A program made the translations under genes and the position numbers. DNA of 64,000 nt from Marinimicrococcus sp033875255 (GTDB lineage: Bacteria > Pseudomonadota > Alphaproteobacteria > Geminicoccales > Geminicoccaceae). The first letter of the stretch is position 1. Each line of letters starts with the position of its first letter. The DNA is taken from the NCBI GenBank assembly GCA_033875255.1, contig JAWZSN010000004.1, positions 62,001-126,000 of the forward strand, in the 5' to 3' direction. This document shows positions 1 through 9,427 of the stretch, one piece after another. The notes beneath the pieces were generated by a model that had not been told where the DNA came from, made no database searches, and was given only the letters and a program-made list of their open reading frames with translations.

Positions 1-487
1 GGTGGCGGGGGATCAGGTGCAGCGGCTGCTCGTAGATCGGGCAGCCGTCGATGACGTGGATCGGGTCGAGATCCTCGAGGCCGCGCTTGAGCCGCTCGAC
101 CAGCGAGCTCTTGCCCGAGCCGACCGGGCCCATGAGATAGAGCACCTGGCGGGCTTCCTCACCGCCCATGGCGGCCGAGTGGAAGTAGCGCACGATCTTG
201 TCGAGCGTGCGCTCCATGCCGAAGAACTCGTCCTTGAAGAAGTTGTAGATCTTGACCTTCTGATCGCCGAACAGGCGCTTGCAGCGGGGGTCGGCCTCCA
301 TGTCGAGCTCACCGACGCCGAGACCGACCAGCATCTCGTACATGCGCTTGTGCGCGAGGTCGGCGAGTTGCGGCCGCTCCTTCACGAGCTCCAGATATTC
401 GAGGAACGTGCCTTCCCACTGCCTCTTCTGCCGGTCCTGCCGGTCCCGTTCGATCAGGGCGGCGAAATCGATCTTGTCAGGCTGCAT
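1..487 (-). CDS. prkA: PrkA family serine protein kinase, N-terminal part
   Basis: This is the first 162 residues of a protein that continues beyond the left edge of the window; family members are about 640 residues long. It begins with MQPDKIDF. A P-loop, GPVGSGKSS, lies at about residues 119-127, inside the AAA+ PrkA domain. PrkA (YeaG in E. coli) is a cytosolic serine kinase with an AAA-type core, linked to stress and stationary phase and usually followed by yeaH and a SpoVR gene; those would lie outside the window. It is divergent from the aldolase operon. The family call is firm; substrates are unknown. Confidence 0.93.
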   Translation of the reverse strand, partial: MQPDKIDFAALIERDRQDRQKRQWEGTFLEYLELVKERPQLADLAHKRMYEMLVGLGVGELDMEADPRCKRLFGDQKVKIYNFFKDEFFGMERTLDKIVRYFHSAAMGGEEARQVLYLMGPVGSGKSSLVERLKRGLEDLDPIHVIDGCPIYEQPLHLIPRH

Positions 488-1087
488 GCACGCGTACCTC
501 TTGGCTGGCCGTCGACGGTGGAGGCTCCCCGCGCCCGTTGATGGATCGTTCGTTCTGCCGATTATACGGCAAAAGGGTGCGGAAAGGTTAACGGGTCTGC
601 TGGCGTCGCCGGAATCGCACTCCCATGGATCAAATTGCCAATGGTTCAGGTCCAGCTGGTCGCGGACCGCGAAAGAAGAGACGATCTCGTATTATTGATG
701 AGCCGGGAAGCGAAGGGTGGGCCGGATCCCGCCACGCCGGACCCGGAACGATCGGCCGGTGCGGCCTGCTCAAGAAGCCGCCTTTGGCCGTCGGCACCGG
801 GGTCGTGCCGTTCAGCGCACTCCTCTCGGAAAGCTGCCTCATCATTCATTAGTCTAGGTTTCCCAAGCGTCGCGTCAAGTTACGATGCCTCGCCCGACGA
901 CTTTGTGCGATTGTGCAGGGGCGCAGTGTGACTTTCCCAATGCAGCACGAGAGGTTTCGTGGTTCCCGGAGCGTCCCGGGGTGCGTGCGGTGCCGGCTTT
1001 TGCGACCGGCGCCGGGCGTCGAGCCAAGCGCGTGGCGCCGATCCTGCCGCGCCGCTATCCTCCGCGGCGCGACAAGGGGAGGGACGC
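488..1087. other. 600-bp divergent intergenic region
   Basis: This gap separates prkA on the minus strand from the aldolase operon on the plus strand and must hold both promoters. Open frames in it have no recognisable protein character. I searched by eye for sigma-54 and EcfG-type promoter pairs and found no convincing one. The last 15 bases hold a GGGGAGGGA ribosome binding site for the aldolase. Confidence 0.5.
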
Positions 1088-1867
1088 GTGTTTCAGCAGA
1101 ACGTGATCAAGAAGCGGATCGCCGCCGGCGAGCAGCTCTACGGGTGCTGGCTCGGCCTGGGCAGCGCCGCGATCGCCGAGCTCCTGGGCTCGGCCGGCTA
1201 CGATTTTCTCATCGTCGACCAGGAGCACGGCCCTGGCAGCCTCGCCGACGGCGCGTCGATGATGCGCGCCTGCCAGGTCGCCGGCTGCCCGGCGATCGTG
1301 CGGGTGCCGTGGAATGACCAGGTCTATCTCAAGCGGATCCTCGATCTGGGCGCCCAGTCGCTGATGATCCCGATGGTCGAGAGTGCCGAGGAGGCGGCAG
1401 CCGCGGTGGCCGCCTGCCGCTATCCGCCGGCCGGGCGGCGCGGGTGGGCAGCACCCTCGATGCGCTGCTCGAGCTACGGCTTCGTTCCCGACTACACGAG
1501 CCGCGCCAACGACGAGCTCTTCATCATCGCCCAGATCGAGAGCGCGGGGGCGGCCGAGCGGGCGAGGGACATCGCCGCGGTCGACGGGATCGACATGGTG
1601 CTGATCGGCGTCAACGACCTGGCCGGCTCCATCGGCATGCTCGAGCAGCTCCACCGGCCCGAGGTCGACCGGCTGGTGCGGCTGGCCGAGGACGGCGTGC
1701 GGGCGGCCGGCAAGCCCCTCGGAACGGTGCCCAGCGCGCGCCGCGACACCCTCGGACTCTTCGCCGACGGCTACGCACTGGTGGCGGGTGCAGGGGACAC
1801 GCCACTGTTGCGCGAGGCTGCCATGCACGATATCGCCGCAGTACGCGAGCGTGCCGCGAGGCGTTAG
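1088..1867 (+). CDS. HpcH/HpaI family aldolase
   Basis: A 259-residue class II aldolase of the HpcH/HpaI family, which retro-aldol cleaves 2-keto-4-hydroxy acids to pyruvate (or a relative) and an aldehyde in the cytosol. The GTG at 1088 is preferred because GGGGAGGGA sits just upstream, the protein then starts FQQNVIKKRI, and the in-frame upstream extension looks non-coding. Family signatures include FLIVDQEHGP, MVESAEEA (metal-binding Glu) and IGVNDLAGS (metal-binding Asp). It leads a run of a TTT transporter and an SDR, suggesting catabolism of an imported hydroxy- or keto-acid. The exact substrate is not predictable. Confidence 0.88.
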   Translation: MFQQNVIKKRIAAGEQLYGCWLGLGSAAIAELLGSAGYDFLIVDQEHGPGSLADGASMMRACQVAGCPAIVRVPWNDQVYLKRILDLGAQSLMIPMVESAEEAAAAVAACRYPPAGRRGWAAPSMRCSSYGFVPDYTSRANDELFIIAQIESAGAAERARDIAAVDGIDMVLIGVNDLAGSIGMLEQLHRPEVDRLVRLAEDGVRAAGKPLGTVPSARRDTLGLFADGYALVAGAGDTPLLREAAMHDIAAVRERAARR

Positions 1868-1928
1868 CCGCCCGGGGCGAAGCCCCACGGCACCGTCGTG
1901 CCGACGTTCGATCTAGGGAGGACAAGAC

Positions 1929-2909
1929 ATGAAAAGACGCAGCCTGTTCGGGCTTGCCGGCCTCGCCCTCGGCGGCGCGCTGATGGCCTCGCCTGCGCCC
2001 GCCGCGGCCGAGTGGCCCGAGCGGCCGATTACCATGGTCTGCCCGTGGGGCGCCGGCGGCGGCACCGACGCCACGGCCCGCATCGTCGCCAGCCTCCTCG
2101 AGAAGGAGCTGGGCGTGCCGGTCAACGTGGTGAACCGCACCGGCGGCAGCGGCGTGGTCGGCCACAGCGCCCTCGCGACCGCCGAGCCGGATGGCTACAC
2201 GCTGGGCATCATCACCGTCGAGATCGGCATGATGCACTGGCAGGGCCTGACCGATCTCACCTGGAAGGACTACACCCCGCTGGCCCTCTTCAACGAGGAT
2301 CCGGCCGGCCTCCAGGTCGGCGCCGACGCGCCTTACGACACGGCCCAGGACCTGCTCGACGCCATCAAGGCGGCCGGCAAGGGCGAGATGAAGGCCTCGG
2401 GCACGGGCCAGGGCGGCATCTGGCACCTGGCGCTGGCCGGCATGCTGCAGAGCGCCGGCATGGAGCCGGACCAGGTCCAGTGGGTGCCGAGCCAGGGTGC
2501 GGCACCCGGCCTGCAGGACCTCGTCGCCGGCGGCGTCGAGATCGTCCCGAGCTCGGTGCCCGAGGCCAAGTCCCTCATGGATGCCGGCAAGGTGAAGAGC
2601 CTGGCGCTCATGGCCGACGAGCGCAACCCGGCGTTCCCCGACGTGCCGACCCTCAAGGAGGCCACCGGCATCGAGTGGAGCGTGGGTGCATGGCGCGGCT
2701 TCGCCGCTCCCGCGGGCCTGCCGCAGGAGATCTCCGACAAGCTCGTGCCGATCCTGGCGAAGATCCACGAGAGCGCCGACTTCCGCGACTTCATGAACGC
2801 GCGCGGCTTCGGCATGGTCTATGCCGCGCCGGCCGAGTTCGAGAAGTTCATGGCGCAGCGCGACGAGAGCTTCGGCAAGGTCATGAAGGGCCTGGGCCTG
2901 GCAAAATAG
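1929..2909 (+). CDS. Tripartite tricarboxylate transporter solute-binding protein (Bug/TctC family)
   Basis: A 326-residue periplasmic binding protein of the Bug family, the receptor of a TTT importer. A signal peptide (MKRRSLFG, then a hydrophobic stretch ending ...APAAA) is followed by the family opening WPERPITMVCPWGAGGGTD. A GGGAGGA ribosome binding site precedes the ATG. The TctB and TctA membrane subunits follow directly, so it is a complete TTT system. Bug proteins bind carboxylates such as citrate, aromatic acids or hydroxy acids; the ligand here is unknown, but the flanking aldolase and SDR favour a hydroxylated organic acid. Confidence 0.93.
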   Translation: MKRRSLFGLAGLALGGALMASPAPAAAEWPERPITMVCPWGAGGGTDATARIVASLLEKELGVPVNVVNRTGGSGVVGHSALATAEPDGYTLGIITVEIGMMHWQGLTDLTWKDYTPLALFNEDPAGLQVGADAPYDTAQDLLDAIKAAGKGEMKASGTGQGGIWHLALAGMLQSAGMEPDQVQWVPSQGAAPGLQDLVAGGVEIVPSSVPEAKSLMDAGKVKSLALMADERNPAFPDVPTLKEATGIEWSVGAWRGFAAPAGLPQEISDKLVPILAKIHESADFRDFMNARGFGMVYAAPAEFEKFMAQRDESFGKVMKGLGLAK

Positions 2910-2942
2910 GCCTGGCGCGCCACTGAAGGCCGGGAGGGCCGC

Positions 2943-3419
2943 GTGCGATTCAACGATCTTGTGTTCGGAGCGGTGCTGATCGCAGCCGCCCTCCTGCTCT
3001 TCCTCGAGGCGGGGACCTTCCCCGACATGCCGGGCCAGGACTACGGCCCGGCGCTGTTCCCGCAGATCATCGCCGGCGGGTTCGCCTTGTGCGGTCTGTC
3101 GCTGGTGGTGGCGGGCGTCAGGCGGCTCGCCCGGCAAAAGCTGATCGGTCTCGATCCATGGGCCCGGCAGGGTGGCCACATCTTCGACATCGGCCTGCTG
3201 ATCGGCGGCCTCGTGCTCTTGATGTGGCTGTGGGACGCCATCGGCTTCCTGATCGGCGCCACCGTCTATGCAACCGTGCTGGCGACGCGCTTCCGCGGCG
3301 GCAGGCTGGGCACGAGCCTGATCGTCTGCTTCCTGGCCTGCCTGGTCATCGACTTCGCCTTCCGCCGCCTTCTTCTCGTTCCACTGCCGCTCGGTCCGCT
3401 GACCGGGATCGTCTGGTAG
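2943..3419 (+). CDS. TTT transporter small membrane subunit (TctB family)
   Basis: A 158-residue inner-membrane protein with about four hydrophobic segments (roughly residues 5-22, 37-55, 78-98 and 115-135), matching the DUF1468/TctB layout. The early PGQDYGPALFPQIIAGG stretch is typical of TctB. It starts at GTG with GGGAGGG seven bases upstream. It lies 33 bp after the binding protein and 16 bp before tctA, so the three are one transcription unit. TctB partners the large TctA channel subunit. Confidence 0.9.
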   Translation: MRFNDLVFGAVLIAAALLLFLEAGTFPDMPGQDYGPALFPQIIAGGFALCGLSLVVAGVRRLARQKLIGLDPWARQGGHIFDIGLLIGGLVLLMWLWDAIGFLIGATVYATVLATRFRGGRLGTSLIVCFLACLVIDFAFRRLLLVPLPLGPLTGIVW

Positions 3420-3435
3420 GCCCGGGGTAGACTTC

Positions 3436-4935
3436 ATGGACGCCTTCATCCAGGCCCTCGGGCTGGTCCTCGATCCCTACACGCTGTGGGTCATGGTGCT
3501 GGCCGGCGGGTTCGGCCTGTTCGTGGGGGCCATGCCCGGCCTCACCGCCACCATGGCGACCGCGCTTTTGGTGCCGGTGACCTTCTTCATGGAGCCGGTG
3601 CCGGCCCTGGCGGCGATCGTCACCGCGGCCGCCATGTCGATCTTCTCGGGCGATCTCCCCGGCGCCCTGCTGCGCATCCCCGGCACGCCGGCCTCGGCCG
3701 CCTATGTCGAGGACAGCTACCGGCTGACCCGCAAGGGCCAGGCCGAGCTGGTCCTTGGCTGCAGCCTCGTCTTCTCGGTCGTGGGCGGCCTGTTCGGCGC
3801 GGTGGTCCTGGCGATCCTGGCCCCCTGGCTCGCCGAGTTCGCCCTCAAGTTCAGCTCCTTCGAGTATTTCTGGCTGGCCCTCTTCGGTCTCTCCTGCGCG
3901 GTCTTCATCTCGACCGGCAACCCGGTCAAGGGGATCGTCTCGGTGCTGCTCGGCCTGCTGCTGGCCACCGTCGGCATCGATCCCACCGCCGGCCATCCGC
4001 GCTTCACCTTCGGCTCGGTCGAGCTGATGGCCGGCATCTCGCTGATCCCGGCCATGATCGGCATGTTCGCGATCGGCGAGATCCTCCGCTGGATCACCGG
4101 CCCGCGCAGCGTCGGCACCATCGCCCAGAAAACCATCGGCAATATCTTCAGCGGCCAATGGCGGCTGTTCCGGCGCTATCCGAAGAACGTCGCGCGCGGC
4201 TCGCTGATCGGCACCGTGGTGGGCGTCCTGCCCGGGGCCGGTGCGGACATCGCCGCGTGGATCAGCTACGCCGTCTCCAAGCGCTTCTCGAAGGAGCCGG
4301 AGAAGTTCGGCACGGGCCATATCGAGGGCATCGTCGATGCCGGCACCGCCAACAATTCGAGCCTCGGCGGGGCCTGGGTTCCGGCCCTGGTCTTCGGCAT
4401 TCCCGGCGATTCCATCACCGCCATCGTGATCGGCGTCCTCTATATGAAGGGGATGAACCCGGGCCCGATGGTGATGCTCGACAATCCCGAGCTGCTCTAC
4501 GCGATCTTCGTCACCTTCTTTGTCGCCAACATCCTCCTGATCCCGCTGGGCTTCAGCGCCATCAAGCTCTACCGGCGGATCCTCGACGTGCCGCGCGAGT
4601 TCTTGATGCCGGTGATCCTCGTCTTTTGCATCGTCGGCTCCTTCGCGATCAACAACAGCGTCTGGGGCATCGGCATCATGCTGCTGATGGGCGTGGTGGC
4701 CTATCTGATGGAGGAGAACGGCTTTCCCATTGCCCCCACCATCCTGGGGCTGGTGCTGGGGGGCATGATCGAGGCCAACTTCATGACCTCGATGATGAAG
4801 GCCAATGGCAGCATCATCGGCTTCTTCGAGCGGCCCATCGCGGCGGGTCTGGGCATCGTCACGCTGCTGGTCTGGGCCTGGGTGATCTTCGACGCGGTGC
4901 GCAAGTCGCTGCGCCCGGCAGCGGCGGAGGCATAG
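3436..4935 (+). CDS. TTT transporter large permease subunit (TctA family)
   Basis: A 499-residue integral membrane protein with about 11-12 hydrophobic segments, the normal length for TctA. Family hallmarks are the N-terminal GAMPGLTATMATALLVP segment, the internal repeat GVLPGAGADIAAWISYAVSKRFSK, and ANNSSLGGAWVPALVFGIPGDS. It carries the solute across the inner membrane using the ion gradient, with ligand delivered by the upstream binding protein. It is the third gene of the transporter unit and is followed after 28 bp by an SDR gene. Confidence 0.94.
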   Translation: MDAFIQALGLVLDPYTLWVMVLAGGFGLFVGAMPGLTATMATALLVPVTFFMEPVPALAAIVTAAAMSIFSGDLPGALLRIPGTPASAAYVEDSYRLTRKGQAELVLGCSLVFSVVGGLFGAVVLAILAPWLAEFALKFSSFEYFWLALFGLSCAVFISTGNPVKGIVSVLLGLLLATVGIDPTAGHPRFTFGSVELMAGISLIPAMIGMFAIGEILRWITGPRSVGTIAQKTIGNIFSGQWRLFRRYPKNVARGSLIGTVVGVLPGAGADIAAWISYAVSKRFSKEPEKFGTGHIEGIVDAGTANNSSLGGAWVPALVFGIPGDSITAIVIGVLYMKGMNPGPMVMLDNPELLYAIFVTFFVANILLIPLGFSAIKLYRRILDVPREFLMPVILVFCIVGSFAINNSVWGIGIMLLMGVVAYLMEENGFPIAPTILGLVLGGMIEANFMTSMMKANGSIIGFFERPIAAGLGIVTLLVWAWVIFDAVRKSLRPAAAEA

Positions 4936-4963
4936 GGCCCGGCGCCGCGCAGCAGGAGGAAGC

Positions 4964-5734
4964 ATGTTGGCCAGGTCCGCGATCTATCCGAGCCTCGAGG
5001 GCCGCTCCGTGCTGGTCACGGGCGGCGGCTCCGGCATCGGCGAGGCCATCGTCCGGCGCTTTTGCGAGCAGGGCTGCAAGGTGGCCTTCCTCGACGTCGA
5101 CGAGGCCGCGAGCCGCCAGACGGTGGCGGCGGTCGGCCGGGCCGGCCACCCGGCACCGCTCTTCCTGAAGTGCGACCTGCGCGACATCGAGGCGCTGCGC
5201 CGGGCCATCGCCGAGGCCGCGGCGCAGAACGGGCCGGTCACCGTGCTGGTCAACAACGCCGCCCGCGACGACCGGCACGCCATCGAGGAGGTGACGCCGG
5301 ACTATTGGGACGAGCGGATCGCGGTGAACCTCAAGCACCAGTTCTTCGCCGCCCAGGCGGTCCTGCCGATGATGAAGGAGCAGGGTGGCGGCTCGATCGT
5401 CAACATGGGCTCGGTGAGCTGGATGATCGGGCAGGGCGGGATGCCCTGCTACACCACCGCCAAGTCGGCGATCTCGGGCCTCACCCGGGCGCTGGCCCGC
5501 GACATGGGCCCCCACAATATCCGCGTCAACGCGGTGGCGCCGGGCTGGATCATGACCGAGCGGCAGGTGAGCAAGTGGCTCACGCCCGAGGGCGAGCAGG
5601 AGCTGATGGCCCGCCAGTGCCTCAAGCGCAAGCTGGTGCCCGACGACATCGCCCGCATCGTGCTGTTCTTCGCCTCGGAGGAAAGCGGGGCGATGACCAA
5701 CCAGACCTACGTCGCCGACGGCGGCTGGGTCTGA
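4964..5734 (+). CDS. SDR family NAD(P)-dependent oxidoreductase
   Basis: A 256-residue classical short-chain dehydrogenase. The Rossmann motif VTGGGSGIG is near residue 20 and NNAARDD near residue 92; the catalytic Ser lies in MGSVSWM and YTTAK gives the Tyr/Lys pair. VAPGWIMTER and the C-terminal YVADGGWV are typical. A GGAGGAAGC site precedes the ATG. It is the last gene of the aldolase/TTT unit and probably oxidises or reduces a hydroxy group on the imported substrate. Its 3' end overlaps the convergent mscL by 28 bp. Confidence 0.92.
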   Translation: MLARSAIYPSLEGRSVLVTGGGSGIGEAIVRRFCEQGCKVAFLDVDEAASRQTVAAVGRAGHPAPLFLKCDLRDIEALRRAIAEAAAQNGPVTVLVNNAARDDRHAIEEVTPDYWDERIAVNLKHQFFAAQAVLPMMKEQGGGSIVNMGSVSWMIGQGGMPCYTTAKSAISGLTRALARDMGPHNIRVNAVAPGWIMTERQVSKWLTPEGEQELMARQCLKRKLVPDDIARIVLFFASEESGAMTNQTYVADGGWV

Positions 5735-6180
5735 GAGGGGCGCCCGGGGCGGGCCAGCAGCTCGCGGATATCGGTAAGCAGCTCGACCTCGCGGCTGAGC
5801 TTCTCGATCGCCGGTTCCGGCTTCGCCGCCTGCTCGCGCTCCATCATCCGCCGCAACCGGTTCATCTGCCGGACCAGCACGAAGAGCGCCGCCGCGACGA
5901 TCAGGAACTGCACTACGGCGTTGGCGAAGGAGCCGTAGGCGATCACCGCGGCACCCGCCTCGCGCGCCTCGGCCAGCGAGGTGAAGTCGCGATCGCGCAT
6001 GGTGAGTTGGATGAAATAGTCGGAGAAGTCGAGGCCGCCGAAGAGGGCGCCCAGCGGCGGCATCATGATGTCGTCCACCAGCGAGCGAACCACCGTGGTG
6101 AAGGCGGCGCCGATGATGATCCCCACCGCCATGTCGGCGACGTTGCCCTTGAGGGCGAATTCCCGGAACTCCTTGAGCAT
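5707..6180 (-). CDS. mscL: Large-conductance mechanosensitive channel
   Basis: A 157-residue inner-membrane channel that opens under hypo-osmotic membrane tension. The start MLKEFREFALKGNVADMAVG with GIIIGAAFTTVV is the conserved MscL N-terminal helix and TM1; TM2 is at about residues 80-105 (FANAVVQFLIVAAALFVLV), and a charged C-terminal bundle follows. Length is normal. The 3' end overlaps the convergent SDR by 28 bp, so no terminator separates the two genes. Confidence 0.95.
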   Translation of the reverse strand: MLKEFREFALKGNVADMAVGIIIGAAFTTVVRSLVDDIMMPPLGALFGGLDFSDYFIQLTMRDRDFTSLAEAREAGAAVIAYGSFANAVVQFLIVAAALFVLVRQMNRLRRMMEREQAAKPEPAIEKLSREVELLTDIRELLARPGRPSQTQPPSAT

Positions 6181-6269
6181 GCGGCTTCTCCATTGCGCGC
6201 CACGCCGGGCGCGGAAGCCCCCGGACCGGGGTCCGGGAGGTGTCCGCTGGTGAGGGAGCCGGTGCCGGC

Positions 6270-7286
6270 TCAGCCGCCGATACAGGTCTCGGCGTTCTCG
6301 GGCGTGCAGACGTCGAGGCCGGTATAGGTCGGATCGTCCGGCATCTTCTTGTCGTGCACGATCTGGTAGAGGAACTTCATCGACTGGTAGCCCATCTCGA
6401 AGGGCCGCTGCCCCACCTGGCCCAGCGACAGGCCCTCCTTCATCAGGTCCATCTGGACCGGCAGGGTATCGGCCACCACCAGCGCCAGATCGCCGCTCTC
6501 GATCCGGCCCTTGTGCTTCTCGGCGACCCGCTTGTAGGCCTGCGGCAGGAATTGCGGGAAGCCGCCCGTCGGCACGAAGGCGTCGAGGTCGGGATACTTG
6601 CCCAGAATGTCCTCCATCTGCTGCACGGCGCGCTGGAAGTCGTCGTCGGTATAGAGCGGACAGCCGTCCGCCTCGGTCCAGCCGTTCTGACCGGTCAGCC
6701 GCTCGCCTGGCGGTGTCGTGCCGCTCTTGCCCGCCAGCGTGTCGCGAATACCCTGCATGCGCTCATTGTGGTTGGCGGCAGCAGCACCGCCCGACTGGAT
6801 GCAGATCGTGCCGCCGTCCGGCTTGATCTCCTGCACCCGCTTGGCGAGGTTCACGCCAATGTCGTAGTTCTTGGTGCCGACATAGGCGATCCGCAGGTCC
6901 TTGTGGTCGTCCAGCAGATCGCTGTCCCAGGTGAGCACCGGGATGCCGGCCTCCTTGGCCTGCTGCAGCGTACGCGCCATGGCCGCGGCGTTGGAGGGCG
7001 AGACGGCGATCCCGTCGACCTTCTTGGCGACCAGGTCCTGGACGACCTGGATCTGCTCCTCGCCGCCGCCATGCTCGCCCGGCCCGATATATTCGCAGAC
7101 GAGCTTGCCCTCCATCTCCTGCTGCGCCTTCATGCAGCCGTCGCGGGCCTGGTCGAAGAACGGGTTGTTCATGTTCTTGGGAACCAGGGCAAAGGTGTAG
7201 GGCTTGTCCTGGGCCTGCACCGCGGCACCGGTGACGGTGCCGAGGGCGAGTGCGGCAGCCGCACCCAGCAGCAGCTTTCTCCTCAT
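6270..7286 (-). CDS. Sugar ABC transporter substrate-binding protein (CUT2/RbsB-like)
   Basis: A 338-residue periplasmic binding protein with a signal peptide (MRRKLLLG, hydrophobic core, cleavage near AVQAQ). The mature part has the type I fold of RbsB/XylF relatives: YTFALVPKNMNNPFFDQARDGC, VDGIAVSPSNA, and PVLTWDSD. The start is set by the signal peptide and a GGAGG just upstream. It is the last gene of an ATPase-permease-binding protein operon, 35 bp after the permease. Fructose/ribose-type sugars are likely ligands, as in FrcB, but the ligand is not fixed by sequence. Confidence 0.9.
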   Translation of the reverse strand: MRRKLLLGAAAALALGTVTGAAVQAQDKPYTFALVPKNMNNPFFDQARDGCMKAQQEMEGKLVCEYIGPGEHGGGEEQIQVVQDLVAKKVDGIAVSPSNAAAMARTLQQAKEAGIPVLTWDSDLLDDHKDLRIAYVGTKNYDIGVNLAKRVQEIKPDGGTICIQSGGAAAANHNERMQGIRDTLAGKSGTTPPGERLTGQNGWTEADGCPLYTDDDFQRAVQQMEDILGKYPDLDAFVPTGGFPQFLPQAYKRVAEKHKGRIESGDLALVVADTLPVQMDLMKEGLSLGQVGQRPFEMGYQSMKFLYQIVHDKKMPDDPTYTGLDVCTPENAETCIGG

Positions 7287-7321
7287 GACGCCAAACCTCC
7301 CTGTTGCCATGCCTGGCCGCG

Positions 7322-8341
7322 TCAATCGCGGCTTCGCCCGCGGATCCGCTCGAGAAGGACCGCGAGAATGATGAAGAAGCCCACAAAGGCTCCCTGCCAG
7401 TTGGAATCCACGCCGGCCATCAAAAGACTGTTGCGGATCACCTCGATCAGCGCGGCGCCGACGAAAGCGCCGAAGGCACCGCCTTCGCCGCCCATCAGGT
7501 TGGCGCCGCCGATCACCGTCGAGGCGATCACCCGAAGCTCGTAGGTCTGGCCCAGCGCGTTGATGGCCGAGCCCGCCCAGGAGACGGTGAGCAGCGCCGA
7601 GATCGCCGCGGTAAGGCCGGAGACCATGTAGGCCTGCATCTTGATGCGGTCGACCGGCACGCCGGTGAGCCGCGCCGCGTTCTCGTTGCCGCCGATGGCG
7701 TAGAGCCAGCGCCCCCAGCTCGTGAAATTGAAGACGAAGCCGAAGAACAGGGTCATGACCACCAGCACCCAGACCGGGTTGGCCACCCCCAGCATGTCGC
7801 CGCCGCCCAGCCAGTAGAAGATCTCGGCATCGGGCCCGAACTCGTAGATCATCTTGTTCTGCGAGAGGACAATCGCCAGCGAGCGGGCGATCGACAGCAT
7901 GCCCAGCGTCACCACGAAGGCGGAGAGCCGGAGATAGGCGATCAGGAAGCCGTTGACCGCGCCTGCAGCCACGCCGGTGGCAAGGCCGGCGAGGCAGGCC
8001 AGCCACCACGGGAACTGGGCCTGCAGCACGAGCCCCGCGGCGATCCCCACGATTCCCATCAAGGAGCCCACCGAGAGATCGATCCCGCCCGTCAGGATCA
8101 CCGCCGTCATGCCCAGCGCCATGATGCCGATGAAGGCGAAATTTCTCGTGATGTTGAAGAAATTGTCGGTGGTGGCGAAGGCGTCGGGGGCGACCCAGCT
8201 CATCACCGCGCATATCGCCACCAGCGCCATGGTGACCCAAAAGGCCTGGCTGGCGAGCAGACGCTGGGCGACGCTGCGCTCCTTGAGGCCGGTTACCTCG
8301 TCGATCTCGACGCTGGTCTGGAAGGAGCGGGACTGCTGCAT
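7322..8341 (-). CDS. Sugar ABC transporter permease (CUT2/RbsC-like)
   Basis: A 339-residue inner-membrane permease with about nine hydrophobic segments. The BPD_transp_2 signatures are clear: GMTAVILTGGIDLSVGSLMGI, VTLGMLSIARSLA, AISALLTVSWAGSAINALGQ and VIGGANLMGGEGGAFGAFVGAALI. It forms the channel for the sugar delivered by the neighbouring binding protein. It lies between the ATPase gene (40 bp upstream) and the binding-protein gene (35 bp downstream) on the same strand. Confidence 0.93.
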   Translation of the reverse strand: MQQSRSFQTSVEIDEVTGLKERSVAQRLLASQAFWVTMALVAICAVMSWVAPDAFATTDNFFNITRNFAFIGIMALGMTAVILTGGIDLSVGSLMGIVGIAAGLVLQAQFPWWLACLAGLATGVAAGAVNGFLIAYLRLSAFVVTLGMLSIARSLAIVLSQNKMIYEFGPDAEIFYWLGGGDMLGVANPVWVLVVMTLFFGFVFNFTSWGRWLYAIGGNENAARLTGVPVDRIKMQAYMVSGLTAAISALLTVSWAGSAINALGQTYELRVIASTVIGGANLMGGEGGAFGAFVGAALIEVIRNSLLMAGVDSNWQGAFVGFFIILAVLLERIRGRSRD

Positions 8342-8381
8342 GCGGTTCCTCGGCCGGGAGGGGGAGCGGGGCAGGGCGGGC

Positions 8382-9122
8382 TCAGGCGTGCTGGATGGCG
8401 CCGGTGATCAGACCGGTGACCTCCTCGGGCGAGCTGTCGCGGGTCGGCTTGTCGGCCACCTTGGTGCCGCGGCGCAGGACCACGACCCGGTCGCAGACGG
8501 CGAAGACGTCGGGCATGCGGTGGCTGATGAGCGCCACGCCGATCCCCTGGTCGCGCAGGCGGCGGATGAGGTCGAGCACCTCCGCCACCTGGCGCACGCT
8601 GATCGCTGCCGTGGGCTCGTCCATGAGCACGAAGTTGGCGCGCGACAGCCGCGTGCGGGCGATGGCCACCGCCTGGCGCTGGCCGCCCGACATCTGCTTG
8701 ACCAGGTCGCGCGGCCGCGTCTCGGACTTGAGCTCGGCGAAAAGGGCAGCGGCGCGCTCGTACATGCGGCCATAGTCGAGCAGGCGGAAGGGCCCCAGCC
8801 GGCGCTTCTCCTCACGGCCGAGAAAGACGTTCTCGGCGGCCGAGAGATTGTTGCACAAGGCCAGATCTTGATAGACGACCTCGATGCCCTGGGCCCGCGC
8901 GTCGACCGGCTTGTGGAAATGTTGCGCCTGGCCGTTGATCGCGATCTCGCCGTGCGAGGGCGGGAAGTTGCCGGCGATGATCTTCACCAGGGTCGATTTC
9001 CCGGCGCCGTTGTCGCCCATCAGGCCCACGACCTCGCCGGCGCGCAGCTCCATGTCGACGCCGCGCAGCGCCTCGATCGCCCCGAAATGCTTCGCGATCC
9101 CCTTGAGCTCGAGCAGCGCCAC
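8382..9122 (-). CDS. Sugar ABC transporter ATP-binding protein, single domain
   Basis: A 246-residue ATPase with Walker A GDNGAGKS, signature MSGGQRQAVAIAR, Walker B NFVLMDEPTAA and a switch His in LISHRMPDV. CUT2 ATPases such as RbsA are usually two fused domains of about 500 residues. This one has a single domain, as in the FrcA type, so it presumably works as a homodimer. It is the first gene of the operon, so the promoter must lie in the 290 bp upstream. Confidence 0.93.
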   Translation of the reverse strand: MALLELKGIAKHFGAIEALRGVDMELRAGEVVGLMGDNGAGKSTLVKIIAGNFPPSHGEIAINGQAQHFHKPVDARAQGIEVVYQDLALCNNLSAAENVFLGREEKRRLGPFRLLDYGRMYERAAALFAELKSETRPRDLVKQMSGGQRQAVAIARTRLSRANFVLMDEPTAAISVRQVAEVLDLIRRLRDQGIGVALISHRMPDVFAVCDRVVVLRRGTKVADKPTRDSSPEEVTGLITGAIQHA

Positions 9123-9427
9123 AAGTCGCCTCCCTCGGCGCGCGCCGTACAGGCGCGTCTTATGATCTTTTTGTTCGCAAGACCTAAACCAGAATACACG
9201 CTGGCCGGGCAGCGTAAAGTGGCAGCCGGTTCAGCCGCCGCGCGCACCCTGTGCCGCACGGCCGGGCGGCTGGCGCTGCAGTGACACGCCCTTTCTTGAC
9301 ACTCCCGGGTCGAGGCTGCTCAAGTAATGACGACCCGAAAAGGGGTCCAACACACGGCAGACGTTGCCGGAACTTCCCGGCTCGACGGGGAGTTGCAGCA
9401 AAAGAACAACGAATGAGGCTCGCTTCA

